A stretch of 64,000 nucleotides of DNA from Stutzerimonas degradans (GTDB taxonomy: Bacteria > Pseudomonadota > Gammaproteobacteria > Pseudomonadales > Pseudomonadaceae): positions 62,001 through 126,000 of the forward strand of contig NZ_JAMOHV010000012.1 in the NCBI RefSeq assembly GCF_024448505.1. Reading direction: 5' to 3'. This document shows positions 9,190 through 16,981 of the stretch, piece after piece. Numbering within the stretch: the first letter of the stretch is position 1; every line of letters begins with the position of its first letter. Under the pieces are notes generated by a model, which searched no databases, was not told the DNA's origin, and saw only the letters and a list, made by a program, of their open reading frames with translations. The position numbers and the translations under genes were made by a program.

Positions 9190-9264
9190 CCGCTTCCATG
9201 ACTGGAAAAAGTGACGCGTCGTGCAAGGCGCAATCTGTGGCCGCTGCCGAGCTAAGCCAACCCC

Positions 9265-10137
9265 TCACGAGTACAACCACCCCTTCAACGCCTGCAGATT
9301 CCCCACCTGCAGCTGCTGCGCCGCCGCATTGGCCTGCACGGTATTCGGGTCGATGCCGAAGCGCTGCAGCACGTACTGCACCAGCGCGCCACGCGTCTCC
9401 ACCGGCAGCTGGCCGTCGGCCATGCCGTAGTCCACCTCGATGATCGCCTTCTGCGCGGCGCTCAGCCGTGCGTCCGGCTCGATCAGCACGGTCACCGGCG
9501 TGTTCCACGCCTCATCCTGCTCGCGGGTGTGTTCGCTTGCGTCCATCAGGTCCGGCTCGCCGCGGAAGCGGCTGAGGACGAAGTCGCGGTAGGCGCGGTT
9601 CTTCTCGCAGTAGGCGCGCACGTGCCAGCGCATGCCGGTGAATACCAGCGTGTGCGGCGCCATCACGCGGATTTCCACCGCCGGGTTGGCCAGCGAAACG
9701 TATTCGGTCTCTAGCCGCAGGCCCTCGCGGCAGGCCAGCAGGATCGGTCGCAGCACTTCCGGACGGATGCTGCGGTCGGGCACCTGCAGCACCTCGGTGT
9801 GTGCGTAGGCCAGCGCGAGGCCTTCGATGTGCGGCGCGCGCATGCGGTTCTGGTCGAGCAGATGCAGGTAGGCGCTGGCGCTGGCGTCGATGAAGCGGGG
9901 GCGGAAGTTCTTCGCCGGCTTGTAGCCCTTCAGGTGACGGTCATATGTCAGGTTTTTCGGCGCATGTTCGTTGAGGTAGGTGTTGATGTCCTTCGACGCC
10001 TGCTGACGGCTGATGCCGAAGCTCTGCATCAGATGGCCCGTGGTCAGGCGGCCTTCCCACCAGGCGACCGTTTCGATCAGGCGGTAGCGCAGGGCGAGGT
10101 CCCAGCGGATGTGGCTGAGCGATTGTTCCCTTTTCAT
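9265..10137 (-). CDS. WYL-domain transcriptional regulator
   Basis: A 290-residue DNA-binding protein. Residues 1-75 look like a winged helix-turn-helix (LTTGHLMQSFGISRQQASKDI). The middle holds a WYL-type ligand domain recognisable from FTGMRWHVRAYCEKNRAYRDFVLSRF, and the C-terminal 80 residues would be the WCX extension. Size and order match BrxR/CapW-type repressors, which often control phage-defence genes, but many housekeeping homologues exist and no defence gene adjoins it. The only close divergent partner is the tiny gene at 10252. Target and ligand are unknown. Confidence 0.8.
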   Translation of the reverse strand: MKREQSLSHIRWDLALRYRLIETVAWWEGRLTTGHLMQSFGISRQQASKDINTYLNEHAPKNLTYDRHLKGYKPAKNFRPRFIDASASAYLHLLDQNRMRAPHIEGLALAYAHTEVLQVPDRSIRPEVLRPILLACREGLRLETEYVSLANPAVEIRVMAPHTLVFTGMRWHVRAYCEKNRAYRDFVLSRFRGEPDLMDASEHTREQDEAWNTPVTVLIEPDARLSAAQKAIIEVDYGMADGQLPVETRGALVQYVLQRFGIDPNTVQANAAAQQLQVGNLQALKGWLYS

Positions 10138-10251
10138 GGTGGCGGTTCCGTTCGAAAACTTTACATGCCTATGTCTGCATGCTCGACGTGTCGTCGGACG
10201 CTACATATATTCGGGGCGTGATTCAAGCCGATTCAGCCGAAGGAGGTCGCG

Positions 10252-10350
10252 ATGAGTCTGTTGTGGCAAGCCGTGGGTATGTCATCCGTCGCCCTGGTCG
10301 CGATGGGGCTTCTGGCCTGGCTGGCGTATGCCGAGCGCGAGGGCGGATAG
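10252..10350 (+). CDS. Small single-pass membrane protein (32 aa)
   Basis: I do not recognise this protein. It starts at an ATG 5 nt after a near-perfect Shine-Dalgarno (AAGGAGG, 10240-10246), encodes one hydrophobic helix (VALVAMGLLAWLAYA) followed by a charged tail AEREGG, and ends at TAG. The gene diverges from the WYL regulator. The strong ribosome site and the clean signal-anchor shape are the reasons to call it real. Without homologues in hand it stays provisional. Confidence 0.5.
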   Translation: MSLLWQAVGMSSVALVAMGLLAWLAYAEREGG

Positions 10351-10471
10351 CCCTTGCCTAGAGCCGTTAGGTGACAGTTGAACGAGTGGTTGTGGCTTCC
10401 CGATGAGCGGCGGGAGATTCCGAGTAGAACGCGTGGTCTTTGTCTGCAGGCTTCCCGTGTCGAGATGCTGC

Positions 10472-10687
10472 ATGAAAACGATGTCGCGCCACTTGGCAGA
10501 GAATTTTTCCGCGCAATACCGCACGCGTGTGGAGCCGCAATCCGATGGACAGCTGCTGGTGCGGGTGTCCTATCCCATCAATGGCGTCGAGGCGATCCGT
10601 GTGATTGGCGGGCGGCAGGTGCAGAACACCCTGCTGGTCGAGACGCTGCTCGAAGACATTCGCAACGAGCTGGCCCGCTCGGGCTGA
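10472..10687 (+). CDS. Small DUF3509-like protein
   Basis: A 71-residue product from the ATG at 10472 (a second ATG lies at 10481). The body, with GQLLVRVSYPINGVEAIRVI, then a helix ending in LLEDIRNELARSG, resembles the short Pseudomonas DUF3509 proteins: a beta hairpin rich in Val/Arg, then a C-terminal amphipathic helix. The function of that family is unknown. The frame is open further upstream to 10403, but the earlier part has a composition that looks non-coding. It ends 8 bp from the convergent histidine kinase stop. Confidence 0.5.
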   Translation: MKTMSRHLAENFSAQYRTRVEPQSDGQLLVRVSYPINGVEAIRVIGGRQVQNTLLVETLLEDIRNELARSG

Positions 10688-10695
10688 GCGCGCCG

Positions 10696-12030
10696 TCAGC
10701 CGCTACGGCCTGCTGGCTGCGCGGCCGGCAGACGAATCGTCACGCGCAGGCCACCCAACGGGCTTTCGCCCAGCTCCCAGCTGCCGCGCCAGGCGGCGAT
10801 GATGTCGCCGACGATATCCAGCCCCAGACCATGTCCCTGCGCCGCTTCGTCCAGCCGCATGCCGCGGCCGAGCGCCTTGGCGCGCAGCGGCGCGGGGATG
10901 CCGGGGCCGTCGTCGTTCACTTCGATCTGCCAGTCGCTGCCGCTGCGCGTGATGTTCAGCGTGACCTTGTGGCCGGCCCATTTGCAGGCGTTGTCCAGCA
11001 GGTTGCCGAGAAGCTCCAGCATGTCCTCGCGGTCCCACGGCAGGCGGCAGCTCGCCGGTGCCTGCCAGCGCAGGTCGAGGTCGGACCGGTGGATCGTCGC
11101 CAGGGTGTCGAACAGCGCGGGCAACTCGACGTCGCAATCGAAATGCGCGCCGGGCAGTACGTCGCCGGCCAGGCGTGCACGGCCCAGTTCGCGGCTGACG
11201 CGCTGCTGGATCTGCGCGAGCTGTTCCTGCAGCGCGGACTGCAGCTCCGGATGGGCGGCGAATTCATCGCGCTGGGTCAGGCTGCCGAGCACCGCCAGCG
11301 GAGTCTTCAGGGCGTGGCCGAGGTTGCCCAGGGCGTTGCGCGAGCGTTTGAGGGTGTCGTCGGTGTGCTGCAGCAGATGGTTGATCTGCTCGACCAGCGG
11401 TTGCAGCTCCAGTGGCACGTTGCCTTCCAGCTGCTGGCGCTGGCCTTGCTGCAGCTGGGCGATCTGCTGGCGGGCGCGCTCCAGCGGCCGCAGCGCCAGG
11501 CTCACCGCGTAGCGTTGCAGCAGCAGGAACACCAGCAGCGCCACGCCGACCAGACCCAGGCCGCTCAGGCGTACGCGGGCGAAGCTGTCGAGGATCGGTG
11601 TGTAGTCCTGCGCCACGGCAATGACGATCGGCTGGCCGTCGCGCTGATACTCGGCGCGGTAGGCGAGCAGGCGTTGCTCCTGCGGGCCGTCGAGCAGGTC
11701 GGCGGCCATGCCGGGCTCGGTTGGCCACGCCGGCGTGGCGTCCCACAGCGAGCGCGAGCGCCACAGGCGATCCGGCAGCTCGATCTGGAAGTAGTGCCCG
11801 GAGAAGGCCCGGTGGTAGCGCGGGTTGAGCCGCTTGGTGTCGAGCTGGATGCCATCGGGGCCGCGCACCATGGCCACCAGCAGCCCTTCGGCCTCTTCGC
11901 GCAGGTCGGTTTCCAGGCTGCGCTTGAGGCCGGCTTCGAACAGCCACAGGCTGGTCTGCAACAGCAGCAGGCCGACGATCACCAGGATCGCCACCATGCC
12001 GAAACTGAGACTGCGCTGAATCGATTTCAA
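10696..12030 (-). CDS. Two-component sensor histidine kinase
   Basis: Inner-membrane sensor of 444 residues. An N-terminal helix ([17 protein letters not shown]), a periplasmic segment of roughly 140 residues and a second helix ([17 protein letters not shown]) are followed by a HAMP-like linker, the phospho-acceptor H-box [14 protein letters not shown]-box DNACKWAG, G1 DDGPGIP and G2 GHGLGLDIV. All catalytic boxes are present. The start overlaps the stop of the response regulator (ATGA). With two PepSY genes ahead in the same operon it resembles BqsS/CarS- or QseC/PmrB-type sensors of cations or iron. The signal cannot be read from sequence. Confidence 0.9.
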   Translation of the reverse strand: MKSIQRSLSFGMVAILVIVGLLLLQTSLWLFEAGLKRSLETDLREEAEGLLVAMVRGPDGIQLDTKRLNPRYHRAFSGHYFQIELPDRLWRSRSLWDATPAWPTEPGMAADLLDGPQEQRLLAYRAEYQRDGQPIVIAVAQDYTPILDSFARVRLSGLGLVGVALLVFLLLQRYAVSLALRPLERARQQIAQLQQGQRQQLEGNVPLELQPLVEQINHLLQHTDDTLKRSRNALGNLGHALKTPLAVLGSLTQRDEFAAHPELQSALQEQLAQIQQRVSRELGRARLAGDVLPGAHFDCDVELPALFDTLATIHRSDLDLRWQAPASCRLPWDREDMLELLGNLLDNACKWAGHKVTLNITRSGSDWQIEVNDDGPGIPAPLRAKALGRGMRLDEAAQGHGLGLDIVGDIIAAWRGSWELGESPLGGLRVTIRLPAAQPAGRSG

Positions 12031-12692
12031 GGCGCACTGCCGAAGCGGTAGCCCTGGCCGCGGCGGGTTTCGATCAGCTCGCGGCCGAGTTTGCCGCGCA
12101 GCCGGTTGATGTGTACCTCGATGACGTTCGAGTCGCGCTCGGTTTCACCGTCGTACAGGTGCTCGGTCAGCTGTGTCTTAGACAGCAGCTGGCCGGGATG
12201 CAGCATGAAATAGCGCAGCAGACGGAATTCGCCGGCTGTCAGTTCGATCTCCTGGCCATCCTTGCGACAGCTCTGGCGCGCTTCGTCCAGCGCCAGGCCA
12301 CCGGCCTGCAGCAGCGGCTGATTGGCCACGCCATGCGCGCGGCGCAACAGCGCCTGGATGCGCAGCAGCAGTTCTTCGGGATGAAAGGGTTTGGTCAGGT
12401 AGTCGTCGGCACCGGCTTTCAGCCCTTCGATGCGCTCGGCCCAGGAGCCGCGTGCAGTGAGGATCAGCACCGGTGTGGCGAGGCCGCGTGCGCGCCAGTC
12501 GCGCAGCACCTCCAGCCCCGGTTTGCCGGGCAAACCGAGGTCGAGAATGATCAGGTCATAGGGTTCGCTGGTGCCCTGGTAGTCGGCGTCGCGACCGTCC
12601 GCCAGCCAGTCGATGGCGTAGCCCTGGCGGGTGAGGCTGGCGGTCAGTTCGTCGGCCAGCGGTACGCTGTCTTCGACCAGTAGCAGGCGCAT
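12027..12692 (-). CDS. OmpR/PhoB-family response regulator
   Basis: A 221-residue regulator. The receiver domain has acidic residues in LLLVEDS, the phospho-acceptor Asp in [10 protein letters not shown] (about residue 51), Thr in LILTARG and Lys in LTKPFHPEE. The C-terminal winged helix includes [24 protein letters not shown] and [12 protein letters not shown]-type recognition sequence ([14 protein letters not shown]). It overlaps the kinase start and, at its own start, the stop of the upstream PepSY gene (TGATG). The TTAAG-type repeat upstream of the operon (13365-13380) suggests positive autoregulation, as known for BqsR/PmrA-like regulators. Confidence 0.92.
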   Translation of the reverse strand: MRLLLVEDSVPLADELTASLTRQGYAIDWLADGRDADYQGTSEPYDLIILDLGLPGKPGLEVLRDWRARGLATPVLILTARGSWAERIEGLKAGADDYLTKPFHPEELLLRIQALLRRAHGVANQPLLQAGGLALDEARQSCRKDGQEIELTAGEFRLLRYFMLHPGQLLSKTQLTEHLYDGETERDSNVIEVHINRLRGKLGRELIETRRGQGYRFGSAP

Positions 12693-12997
12693 CAGTCCAC
12701 CTCATCCTTGAGCAGCGTGCCGTCGCGCGCATCGAGTTCCAGTTCGCGGGCCACGCCGTCGCGGGTCAGCAGTTCGATTTCGTAGACGTAGCGGCCTTCC
12801 TCTTCCTCCAGTTCGGCTTCCAGCAGGCTGGCGCCGGGATGCCGCTGCAACGCCTGCTGCAGGAGGTTTTCCAGCGGCTGGATCAGGCCGTCCCGACGCA
12901 AGCGCAGGGCTTCGTCCTGATCCAGGTCGCGGCTCGCCGCCGGGTTGGCGGCGAGCAGCAGTGCCAAGGGGAGCGTCATGAGGAGAGGGGCACGCAT
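12692..12997 (-). CDS. PepSY-domain periplasmic protein
   Basis: A 101-residue secreted protein: signal peptide [21 protein letters not shown], then one PepSY-like unit with [23 protein letters not shown] and the strand pair [12 protein letters not shown] / [15 protein letters not shown]. It is a paralogue of the next gene upstream, with the same motifs in the same order. PepSY proteins of this size often accompany OmpR-type two-component systems and are thought to bind or sense cations or to modulate the sensor. The start at 12997 is chosen because it gives an intact signal peptide and lies 8 bp after the previous stop; no strong Shine-Dalgarno is visible. Confidence 0.8.
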   Translation of the reverse strand: MRAPLLMTLPLALLLAANPAASRDLDQDEALRLRRDGLIQPLENLLQQALQRHPGASLLEAELEEEEGRYVYEIELLTRDGVARELELDARDGTLLKDEVD

Positions 12998-13005
12998 GGC
13001 TGGAT

Positions 13006-13314
13006 TCAGTCGTCCTGTTGGTCCTGCAGTACTTCGCCGGTCTTGGCGTCGAGTTCTACGTCCCATTGCACACCTTTGTCGTCGCGCAGTTCAAGCTGAT
13101 AGACGTAGCGGCCGTAGGCTTCTTCCAGTTCGGTGTCCTCGATGGTAGCGCCCGGGTGCTTGGCCAGCGCCGCTTCGTTGAGCTTCTCGAACGACTGGAT
13201 GGTGCCGGCGTCGCGCAGTTTCAGGGCTTCGTCCGGGCCCAGGTCCTTGGCCATGGCCAGGTTGGCGCCGAAGACGAGGGTGGCAGCGGTGAACAGAGTA
13301 GTGAGGGTTTTCAT
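13006..13314 (-). CDS. PepSY-domain periplasmic protein
   Basis: A 102-residue secreted protein, first gene of the PepSY-PepSY-regulator-kinase operon. Signal peptide MKTLTTLFTAATLVFGANLAMA is followed by DLGPDEALKLRDAGTIQSFEKL and the PepSY strands YVYQLELRDDKG / WDVELDAKTGEVL. The tail is acidic (QDQQDD). The likely operator TTCAG-TTTCAT-TTAAG lies about 50 bp before the start, so it should be the most strongly induced member. Tandem duplication with the downstream gene is evident from the shared DEALKLR / DEALRLR and YVY-E-L motifs. Confidence 0.85.
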   Translation of the reverse strand: MKTLTTLFTAATLVFGANLAMAKDLGPDEALKLRDAGTIQSFEKLNEAALAKHPGATIEDTELEEAYGRYVYQLELRDDKGVQWDVELDAKTGEVLQDQQDD

Positions 13315-13364
13315 GTCTGGATTCCTGTGGTTGGTTTCGACGGTTCACAGGTTATGCGCCTTGG

Positions 13365-13380
13365 CTTAAATGAAACTGAA
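13365..13380 (-). promoter_or_regulatory. TTAAG-type direct repeat before the PepSY/two-component operon
   Basis: Minus strand TTCAG-TTTCAT-TTAAG, 51 bp before the first PepSY ATG. Half-site spacing, the TTTC spacer and distance to the start codon all equal those at 4146-4161. It fits the TTAAG-N6-TTAAG site of BqsR-type regulators with one mismatch. Confidence 0.6.
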
Positions 13381-13474
13381 TGTCATCCACGGCGGTTTTT
13401 TGCATCGTTCGGGCGAGGGCGGGCGCAGGCGCAAGGACTAGGCTTGCTGTTGCCTCGGTCATTGGAGCCCGTTC

Positions 13475-13828
13475 ATGAACTACCTCGTCGCGATGCTCGC
13501 CGCGCTCTGCCTGACGCAGCCGGCGCTGGCCGAAGACCTGCTCAAGCCTGAAACCGTGCCGCCGCCCATCGACGACAGCGCCGCGAGCGGCAGCCTGGAG
13601 GCCGAAGTCACGCACCGCGCCAGCGGCACGCTGCGCGCCATTTACGCGACGCAGGGCAGCGTGACCATCGCCCTCGGCCCGGTGGCCGAGCTGAAGTGGC
13701 CGGCGATGGTCATGCCGTTTCGCATCGATGCGCGGCAGCTCGAGGGCCTGGCGGTCGGCGATGCGGTGGAGTTCGAGTTCACCAACGGCGAGATGGACCC
13801 GCGCATTGTCACGATTCGCAAACAGTAG
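13475..13828 (+). CDS. CusF-like periplasmic copper-binding protein
   Basis: A 117-residue secreted protein with signal peptide MNYLVAMLAALCLTQPALA. The second half is a CusF-type beta barrel: TLRAIYATQGSVTIALGPV, then LKWPAMVMPFRI, where the Trp and two Met correspond to the copper-binding face of CusF (W-M-M), then VGDAVEFEF. CusF proteins bind Cu(I)/Ag(I) and hand it to an RND exporter. No exporter gene is adjacent; the neighbours are PepSY proteins and the two-component system, so a role in periplasmic metal buffering is inferred. Confidence 0.82.
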   Translation: MNYLVAMLAALCLTQPALAEDLLKPETVPPPIDDSAASGSLEAEVTHRASGTLRAIYATQGSVTIALGPVAELKWPAMVMPFRIDARQLEGLAVGDAVEFEFTNGEMDPRIVTIRKQ

Positions 13829-13904
13829 CCGGGCGCGCGGGTTGAACTTCAGCGCGGCGGTTGGGCTCGGATTCAGTGTCCGTCATTACTGAAGGAAGAA
13901 CGCC

Positions 13905-14174
13905 ATGTACAACAAGAAACTCACCGCCGCCCTGGCCGTCGCCATTCTCGGTTCGGGTTCCGCTGCCGCAATTGCCGCCGACAAGCCGGGCGCCGACTGG
14001 ATCACCCTCGAACAGGCGGTGGAGAAGGCCAAGGCCGCCGGCTACACCGAGCTGCACGGTATCGAGGCCGATGACGATGGTTGGGAAGGCGAGGGCATGA
14101 AGCAGGACGGCAAGAAGTACGAGTTCAGCATCGACGGCAAGACCGGCGAAGTGACTCGCGACAAGCAGGAGTGA
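13905..14174 (+). CDS. PepSY-domain periplasmic protein
   Basis: An 89-residue secreted protein with signal peptide MYNKKLTAALAVAILGSGSAAAIA and a single PepSY unit: WITLEQAVEKAKAAGYTELHGIEADDDGWEGEG, then YEFSIDGKTGEV. A good ribosome site (GAAGGAAG) precedes the ATG. It lies on the plus strand after the CusF-like gene, diverging from the two other PepSY genes, giving three PepSY proteins within 1.5 kb. No TTAAG-type repeat was found in front of it. Confidence 0.82.
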   Translation: MYNKKLTAALAVAILGSGSAAAIAADKPGADWITLEQAVEKAKAAGYTELHGIEADDDGWEGEGMKQDGKKYEFSIDGKTGEVTRDKQE

Positions 14175-14249
14175 TTCCAGCCGCATCCAGCCATCGCGCG
14201 GTGCGCGCAGCGGGTATCATCTGCACCCCCGACTGCCGCGCCACGCATC

Positions 14250-15134
14250 ATGTCCACCTCCCATTCCCGACCGAGCACGCTGCACCTGCCCCAGGGCGAC
14301 TGGCGCAGCGTGCTCGATTGTCTGTGCGCGCACTTTCCGGCCATCGACCGTGAAACCTGGGTCGACCGCATAAACCGCCAGCGGGTGCTGGACGCCGACA
14401 TGCAGCCGATTGCGCTCGACCAGCCTTACCGGGCCGGCCTGCGCATCCACTACTTCCGCGAGGTGCCGAACGAGACGCCGGTGCCGTTCGAGGAGCGCAT
14501 CCTCCATGTCGACGAGCACCTGGTGGTGGCGGACAAGCCGCACTTTCTTTCGGTGATGCCGGCCGGCGAATACGTCAACGAAACCCTGCTGGCGCGCCTG
14601 AGCAAACGCCTGGGCAATGCCGATCTGGTGCCGATTCATCGCATCGACCGCCTCACCGCCGGGCTGGTGCTGTTCTCCGCCAATCGCGACAGCCGCGGCG
14701 TCTACCAGGCGCTGTTCCGCGAGCGTGAGATCGCCAAGCGCTACGAGGCGATCTGCCCGGCGCTGCCGCATGTGGAATTTCCGCTGCGCCGACGCCTGCG
14801 CATGGTGCCGGGCGAGCCGTTCTTCCTCATGCGCGAAGGTGAGGGCGAGCCCAACAGCGAAACGCTGATCGAGGTGCTCGAACGCCGCGGCGATCTCTGG
14901 CGCTACGGGCTGACGCCGATCAGCGGGCGCAAGCATCAGCTGCGCCTGCACATGGCGACCCTCGGTGCCGGTATCTGCAACGATCCGTTCTATCCCGAGT
15001 TGCTCGAACGCTGCGCGCGCGAGGCCGACGACTACGCGCGGCCGCTCAAGCTACTGGCGCGCGGATTGCGCTTTCGCGATCCGCTGAGTGGTGAACTTCG
15101 CGAGTTCGAGAGCACCCTGCAGCTGGAGTGGTGA
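14250..15134 (+). CDS. RluA-family pseudouridine synthase
   Basis: Isomerises a uridine in rRNA or tRNA to pseudouridine. The 294-residue protein has the RluA catalytic motif HRIDRLTAGLVLF with the essential Asp, EAICPALP after it, and the C-terminal GRKHQLRLHMATLG. The N-terminal 70 residues (DWRSVLDCLCAHFPAIDRETW ... LDQPYRAGLRIHYFRE) look like a short RNA-binding extension as in other RluA relatives. The exact target position cannot be told from sequence. Confidence 0.88.
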   Translation: MSTSHSRPSTLHLPQGDWRSVLDCLCAHFPAIDRETWVDRINRQRVLDADMQPIALDQPYRAGLRIHYFREVPNETPVPFEERILHVDEHLVVADKPHFLSVMPAGEYVNETLLARLSKRLGNADLVPIHRIDRLTAGLVLFSANRDSRGVYQALFREREIAKRYEAICPALPHVEFPLRRRLRMVPGEPFFLMREGEGEPNSETLIEVLERRGDLWRYGLTPISGRKHQLRLHMATLGAGICNDPFYPELLERCAREADDYARPLKLLARGLRFRDPLSGELREFESTLQLEW

Positions 15135-15201
15135 CGGCGGCGGACGCACCTTCAGCGCCGGGGCGAGTCTCAACCGAGACAGGCCAGCCACTGGTGCCTC
15201 C

Positions 15202-15984
15202 ATGCCCGAAGGTCCATCCATCGTCATTCTCCGCGAGCAAGTCGCGGCGTTCACCGGTCAACGCATCGAGCGCGCCGAAGGCAGTGCCAAGGTGGACAAG
15301 GCACGGCTGGCCGGCCAGGTGGTGCGTGGCTTTCACAGCTGGGGCAAGCATCTGCTGATCGAACTGGAGGATGTGTCCGTGCGCATCCATCTGCTGCTGT
15401 TCGGCAGCTACCGCATCAACGAGCGCAAGGACTCCACGCCGCGCCTGAGCCTCGGCTTCGCCAACGGCGAGCTGAACTTCTATGCCTGTTCGGTGCAGTT
15501 CATCGAGGGGCCGCTGGATGCGGCCTACGACTGGAGCATGGATGTGATGAGCGAGGCCTGGAGCCCGCGCACGACGCTCAAGCGCCTGCGCGAACGCCCG
15601 CGGTTGCTGGCCTGTGATGCGCTGCTGGACCAGACGCTGTTCGCCGGCTCCGGCAACATCATCAAGAACGAGGTGCTCTATCGCATCCGCGTGCACCCGC
15701 TGTCGCTGATCGGCGAACTGCCGCCGGCCAAGCTACGCGAACTGGTGCGCGAGGCGCGTACCTACAGCTTCCAGTTCCTCGACTGGAAGCGGGCCGGCGT
15801 GCTCAAGGCCAACTGGCTGGCGCACGGCAAGCGCACCTGCGTGCGCTGCCGGATTGCGCTGGTGAAGGTGAAAGAACTGGGGCGCAGCCGGCGCCGGGCG
15901 TTCTTCTGCGAGCGCTGCCAGAAGCGCTACGGCGATTCCGCGCAGGTCGGAGCCGACGAACCGAGGGCCATGGATGAGGCGTAG
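15202..15984 (+). CDS. nei: Fpg/Nei-family DNA glycosylase (endonuclease VIII-like)
   Basis: Base-excision repair enzyme that removes oxidised bases and nicks the backbone. The 260-residue protein begins MPEGPS, with the catalytic N-terminal Pro and Glu after Met removal. The H2TH region reads DQTLFAGSGNIIKNEVLYR, and a C-terminal zinc finger has CVRC and CERC. These features place it in Fpg/Nei; PEGPS and the short N domain favour Nei. The open frame runs back to 15088, but the ATG at 15202 is required for a mature Pro N terminus. The stop codon (TAG) lies within the first bases of a dispersed repeat. Confidence 0.88.
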   Translation: MPEGPSIVILREQVAAFTGQRIERAEGSAKVDKARLAGQVVRGFHSWGKHLLIELEDVSVRIHLLLFGSYRINERKDSTPRLSLGFANGELNFYACSVQFIEGPLDAAYDWSMDVMSEAWSPRTTLKRLRERPRLLACDALLDQTLFAGSGNIIKNEVLYRIRVHPLSLIGELPPAKLRELVREARTYSFQFLDWKRAGVLKANWLAHGKRTCVRCRIALVKVKELGRSRRRAFFCERCQKRYGDSAQVGADEPRAMDEA

Positions 15985-16083
15985 GGTGGACAACGGCGCA
16001 GCCTTGTCCACGCGGTTGATCCGTCGCCACCGAGGTGGCTCGCCGGGTATCGGTGGAAAAGCTGCGCGTTTTTCACCCTGCCT
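15981..16083. repeat. Dispersed palindromic repeat, copy 3 (two modules)
   Basis: GTAGGGTGGACAACG ... TTGTCCACGCGG (15981-16014) is followed by CGGTGGAAAAGCTGCGCG then TTTTTCACCCTGCC (16050-16083). Both halves are imperfect inverted repeats and match the two modules at 36579-36653, but in the opposite order. The element fills the gap between nei and the convergent PRPP-synthetase-like gene and supplies the nei stop codon. Confidence 0.6.
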
Positions 16084-16084
16084 G

Positions 16085-16981
16085 TCAGCGCAGCAGCGGC
16101 CTGAGCGCCTCGGCCAGCTGCGGCGCCATGCACACCGCGTTGCTTTCATGGGCGATGCAGTCGGTGCTCCAGACGTGCCCGACACCGGCGGCGCGGATCA
16201 CCTGCAGCGCATCGCCGGCGAACAGCGCGTGGGTCACGGCCACGTCCACCGAGGCGGCGCCGGCGGCCAGCAGTTTCTGCGCGGCCTCGGCAAGGGTGCG
16301 CCCGGAGCTGGCGACGTCATCGAGCAGCACCACGGGGCGTACGGCGAACGTCAGATCGGGCAGGGCGATGTCCACCTGATGATCGCCGTGGCGTACCTTG
16401 CGGCACACGCCGTAGTCGAAACCATGCTCGGCGGCGGCCGCCTCGATCCATTGCAGCGCCTCGGCATCCGGGCCGATCAGCAGCGCATCGGGATGCCGTT
16501 CGGCGATCAGTCGCGCCAGCGCCGGGGCCGCGCAGAGGGTGACGGCATCGGCCAGCGGCACCGCCTCCTGCAGGGTGGCGACGCGGTGCAGGTGCGGGTC
16601 GACGGTGATCAGTGCGTCGAACTGGTCGGCCAGCAGCTGGCCGATCACCCGCTGGCTGACCACCTCGCCCGGGTTGAAGGCGATGTCCTGGCGCATGTAG
16701 GCGAGGTAAGGCGTGACCAGGATCAGCCGCTTGGCGCCCAGGCGGCGCGCTTCGCCGGCCACCAGCAGCAGCTCGACCAGCTTTTCGTTGGGGTGGTCGA
16801 GGCCGCGGTAGAGCACCAGTTGCTCGGCGATCGCTTCGCCTTCGGCCAGCGGCAGGCGCAGGCGCAGCTCGTCATCGGGAAAACGGTGGCGCTCGACCGC
16901 GGCAGCGGGCAGGCCACAGGCCTCGGCCAGGCGTAGGGCAGCGGCGCGTTCGTCATCGAAATACAGCAGTTGGCTTTGCAT
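16085..16981 (-). CDS. Ribose-phosphate pyrophosphokinase-like protein
   Basis: A 298-residue relative of PRPP synthetase. Seen are FPDDELRLRLP in the N domain, YMRQDIAFNPGEVVS (the RQD ATP-site motif), VDPHLHR, a CRKVRHGD flexible-loop motif, and the PRPP-binding loop VVLLDDVASSGRT. It is clearly diverged from the housekeeping Prs. Its start overlaps by one base the stop of the phosphorylase gene, so the two are translated together. A role converting pentose phosphates released by the phosphorylase is inferred. Substrate may be ribose 5-phosphate or a related sugar phosphate. Confidence 0.82.
   Translation of the reverse strand: MQSQLLYFDDERAAALRLAEACGLPAAAVERHRFPDDELRLRLPLAEGEAIAEQLVLYRGLDHPNEKLVELLLVAGEARRLGAKRLILVTPYLAYMRQDIAFNPGEVVSQRVIGQLLADQFDALITVDPHLHRVATLQEAVPLADAVTLCAAPALARLIAERHPDALLIGPDAEALQWIEAAAAEHGFDYGVCRKVRHGDHQVDIALPDLTFAVRPVVLLDDVASSGRTLAEAAQKLLAAGAASVDVAVTHALFAGDALQVIRAAGVGHVWSTDCIAHESNAVCMAPQLAEALRPLLR

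Noticed and set aside
9062-9508. N-terminal extension of sbcD
   Set aside because: Overlaps the WYL gene and an intergenic repeat and has no family similarity before MRLIHTSDWH.
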